DNA of 64,000 nucleotides from UTCHB3 sp964625575. Its GTDB lineage: Bacteria > Bacteroidota > Ignavibacteria > Ignavibacteriales > Ignavibacteriaceae. Location of the stretch: the NCBI GenBank assembly GCA_964625575.1, contig CAZVBQ010000001.1, positions 248,001 to 312,000 of the forward strand, written 5' to 3'. Under the pieces are notes generated by a model that ran no database searches, had not been told where the DNA came from, and was given only the letters and a program-made list of their open reading frames with translations. A program made the translations under genes and the position numbers. Shown here piece by piece: positions 62,504 to 64,000 of the stretch (position 1 is its first letter; every line of letters starts with the position of its first letter).

Positions 62504-63736
62504 ATGGAAACTATCTCATTCTTTCTCCTTATCCTCCTGTCCGGCTACCTTGGTACGGGTTTCTTTGTAAGGAAAATTTCTGACCGGAATTATATTCCCA
62601 CCGGCATCGAGTACCTCCTCCTTGGAGTGCTTCTCAGTCCGGCGCTGTATGGTCTTCTTACCGGAATCACAACTTTTTTACCCCCTTTCCCTATAAATTC
62701 TGATATTCTTACGAAGCTTGACCCCGTTATAAGCGGCGTTACAGGATTTCTCGGCCTCTACTGGGGAATGAGATTTAACATCGTCGACCTCCTCCGCTCC
62801 AACCGGGAACACTTCAGAATTGCGATCTATGACCTCTTTCTTGGGCTTGTTATTTCGGGCAGCGCCGCTTTTATTCTCGCATATTATTTATTCAGGGATG
62901 TGGCTCCGCTTGAACAGATCATCTTCGCCGCGTTCTTCACCGGCATTATGACCGGAATTTCATCTCCTCGAATAATAAATGTTCTACGATCAAAATATGA
63001 ACTCAAGGGGAAATTAACCTCTGCCATGGCTTCCGCCGCTGGTATTTCGGGCTCACTCGCGATACTTGTCTTCGGTATTGGTTTCCCGGTCTACCACATT
63101 CTGAACAGACCTGAATTAAGCCTGACCGCCACTGAATTTGTAACGCTGAGCATCGGTATTTCAGTAGCGCTTGGTATCCTTTTTATTATTTTCATCGGCA
63201 GGGAGAACGACGAACACAAGATCATTGCCGGTGTTCTTGGTATAACCCTCCTCGGAAGTGGAGTGGCATATTATTTGGGACTCTCTCCGCTTTTCCTCTG
63301 CTTTATACTCGGAATATTTCTGGGCAATATCTCTGGTATGAGATCAGGAATAGTGGCCGCCCTGCATGGTATGATACCCCCTCTCTCCGCGGTTACAGTG
63401 ATATTCGCGGGCATCATCTGGGTGCTCCCATCCGACTGGCTGGTCTGGGTTGCCGCCTTGGCGTTCCCGGCAATAAAACTCTTTTCCAAATTTGTTACTC
63501 ACAAGATCAGTTTCGCGGCCGCATTCGACAAGGAATGTGTGCACCCGGGGCAGTCCGGTGTTTTCCTTCTTAACGATATACTCGTCTTTTCGATGCTGAT
63601 AAATTATGCCACTGTATTCAACAATCTTCTCCTCCCCTTCGTTATGAATACTGTATTTGTGGTGGTTATAGTTTTCTCATTCTCTTCATCCCGGTTCACC
63701 CGGAAATTCTTAATTGAGTCGGGAGAGATAGAATGA
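62504..63736 (+). CDS. CPA2-like cation/proton antiporter membrane protein
   Basis: 410 aa with about 11-12 membrane helices. It resembles the membrane domain of monovalent cation/proton antiporters: an N-terminal LLGVLLSPALYGLLTG, a repeated bundle, and FFTGIMTGISSPRIINVL in the middle. The canonical Asp-Asp or Asn-Asp pair of active CPA2 exchangers is not obvious, so it may be a divergent or non-transporting partner. There is no cytoplasmic TrkA-N domain. Its stop overlaps the start of a second antiporter-like gene (ATGA), suggesting that the two form a heteromeric unit. Confidence 0.78.
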   Translation: METISFFLLILLSGYLGTGFFVRKISDRNYIPTGIEYLLLGVLLSPALYGLLTGITTFLPPFPINSDILTKLDPVISGVTGFLGLYWGMRFNIVDLLRSNREHFRIAIYDLFLGLVISGSAAFILAYYLFRDVAPLEQIIFAAFFTGIMTGISSPRIINVLRSKYELKGKLTSAMASAAGISGSLAILVFGIGFPVYHILNRPELSLTATEFVTLSIGISVALGILFIIFIGRENDEHKIIAGVLGITLLGSGVAYYLGLSPLFLCFILGIFLGNISGMRSGIVAALHGMIPPLSAVTVIFAGIIWVLPSDWLVWVAALAFPAIKLFSKFVTHKISFAAAFDKECVHPGQSGVFLLNDILVFSMLINYATVFNNLLLPFVMNTVFVVVIVFSFSSSRFTRKFLIESGEIE

Positions 63737-64000
63737 TAGCAGTGGCAAGGAAACTGTTTGTTATAGCCCTTTTGCTCGGTCTTATGTTGCTCGCCACCCA
63801 TGTTGGCACGCCGGGAAATCTTGCTTACCCCAAGACTCTCGCTATTCTCGGGTTCATGATCCTCGCTTCGTTTACCCTCGGTGAACTCTTTACGCTGGTC
63901 CGGCTTCCAAAAGTTCTTGGATACCTTGCCGGAGGCGCAATTTTCGGATTGCCCACGGCGCTGCTTTTCGAGCCGCTTAATCTGAATCTCATTAATGAGA
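63733..64000 (+). CDS. CPA2-like antiporter, 3'-truncated by window edge
   Basis: The ATG at 63733 overlaps the previous stop by 4 nt, and the frame is open to the right edge (89 codons visible). A membrane helix (about 7-24) is followed by the typical CPA2 N-terminal pattern: two short hydrophobic helices around LGELFTLVRLPKVLGYLAGG and an AIFGLPTAL turn. The LPKVLGYLAGG stretch is close to the family signature. It is probably the active partner of the upstream protein. No more can be said from the fragment. Confidence 0.78.
   Translation, partial: MIAVARKLFVIALLLGLMLLATHVGTPGNLAYPKTLAILGFMILASFTLGELFTLVRLPKVLGYLAGGAIFGLPTALLFEPLNLNLINE

Overview
The window looks like a chromosomal stretch from an uncultured member of the Ignavibacteria/Chlorobi side of the Bacteroidota. 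Two large secreted proteins end in the NYPNPFNPS-type C-terminal sorting domain used by type IX secretion in that group. The gene set also fits a Gram-negative heterotroph: an LpxH-like phosphatase, PBP1A, M1 and M28 exported peptidases, a DUF5916 barrel protein, a propeller histidine kinase and hpnCDE. The placement rests on protein style only, since no rRNA is present. A 100-N gap flanked by an identical 55-bp sequence suggests a short-read (probably metagenomic) scaffold.

Layout. 1-6.3 kb: 5'-truncated polA, convergent with an hpnC-hpnD-hpnE squalene operon, then a small unknown gene. 6.35-14.8 kb: an 8.4-kb integrative element in the 3' end of tRNA-Leu(CAG), bounded by a 17-bp direct repeat. 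It carries a tyrosine integrase, several small unknown genes, an excisionase-like HTH protein, a DUF4373 replication-type protein, a tail tape-measure-like protein and about 1.3 kb with no credible gene. About 930 nt of that stretch reads like one large folded RNA. 14.9-22.8 kb: PBP1A, LpxH-like and M1 peptidase genes, a small membrane protein, a secreted Asp-box protein and queC. 22.8-32.6 kb: a REC-nucleotidyl cyclase, hybrid kinase and M28 peptidase operon, a 350-bp DnaA-box-rich intergenic region (candidate oriC), then a large membrane pseudokinase. 32.6-40 kb: an AttH-like lipocalin protein with an ABC ATPase and a broken permease, a chorismate mutase/prephenate dehydratase/ACT/DAHP synthase fusion, and a secreted GHL10-type protein. 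40-50 kb: sthA, a propeller sensor kinase, two vWA-domain genes and transketolase. 50-58.6 kb: a cNMP-binding protein, prfB with a programmed frameshift, an AtuA-like pair, miaA, pcm, tRNA-Cys, tRNA-Gly, topA and a CDF metal exporter. 58.6-64 kb: DUF5916, a GAF-SpoIIE phosphatase and two consecutive CPA2-like antiporter genes, the second cut by the window edge.

Most promising for new biology is the tRNA-Leu element. It has integration, replication-like and tape-measure-like functions but no capsid, portal or terminase gene, which suggests a phage satellite. It also contains a large structured RNA candidate with stacked helices, two GAGA tetraloop hairpins and a perfect three-way junction. Secondary points are a prfB frameshift site using UAA in place of the usual UGA, a receptor-like pseudokinase lacking both catalytic aspartates, and the fusion of the entry and branch enzymes of phenylalanine synthesis.
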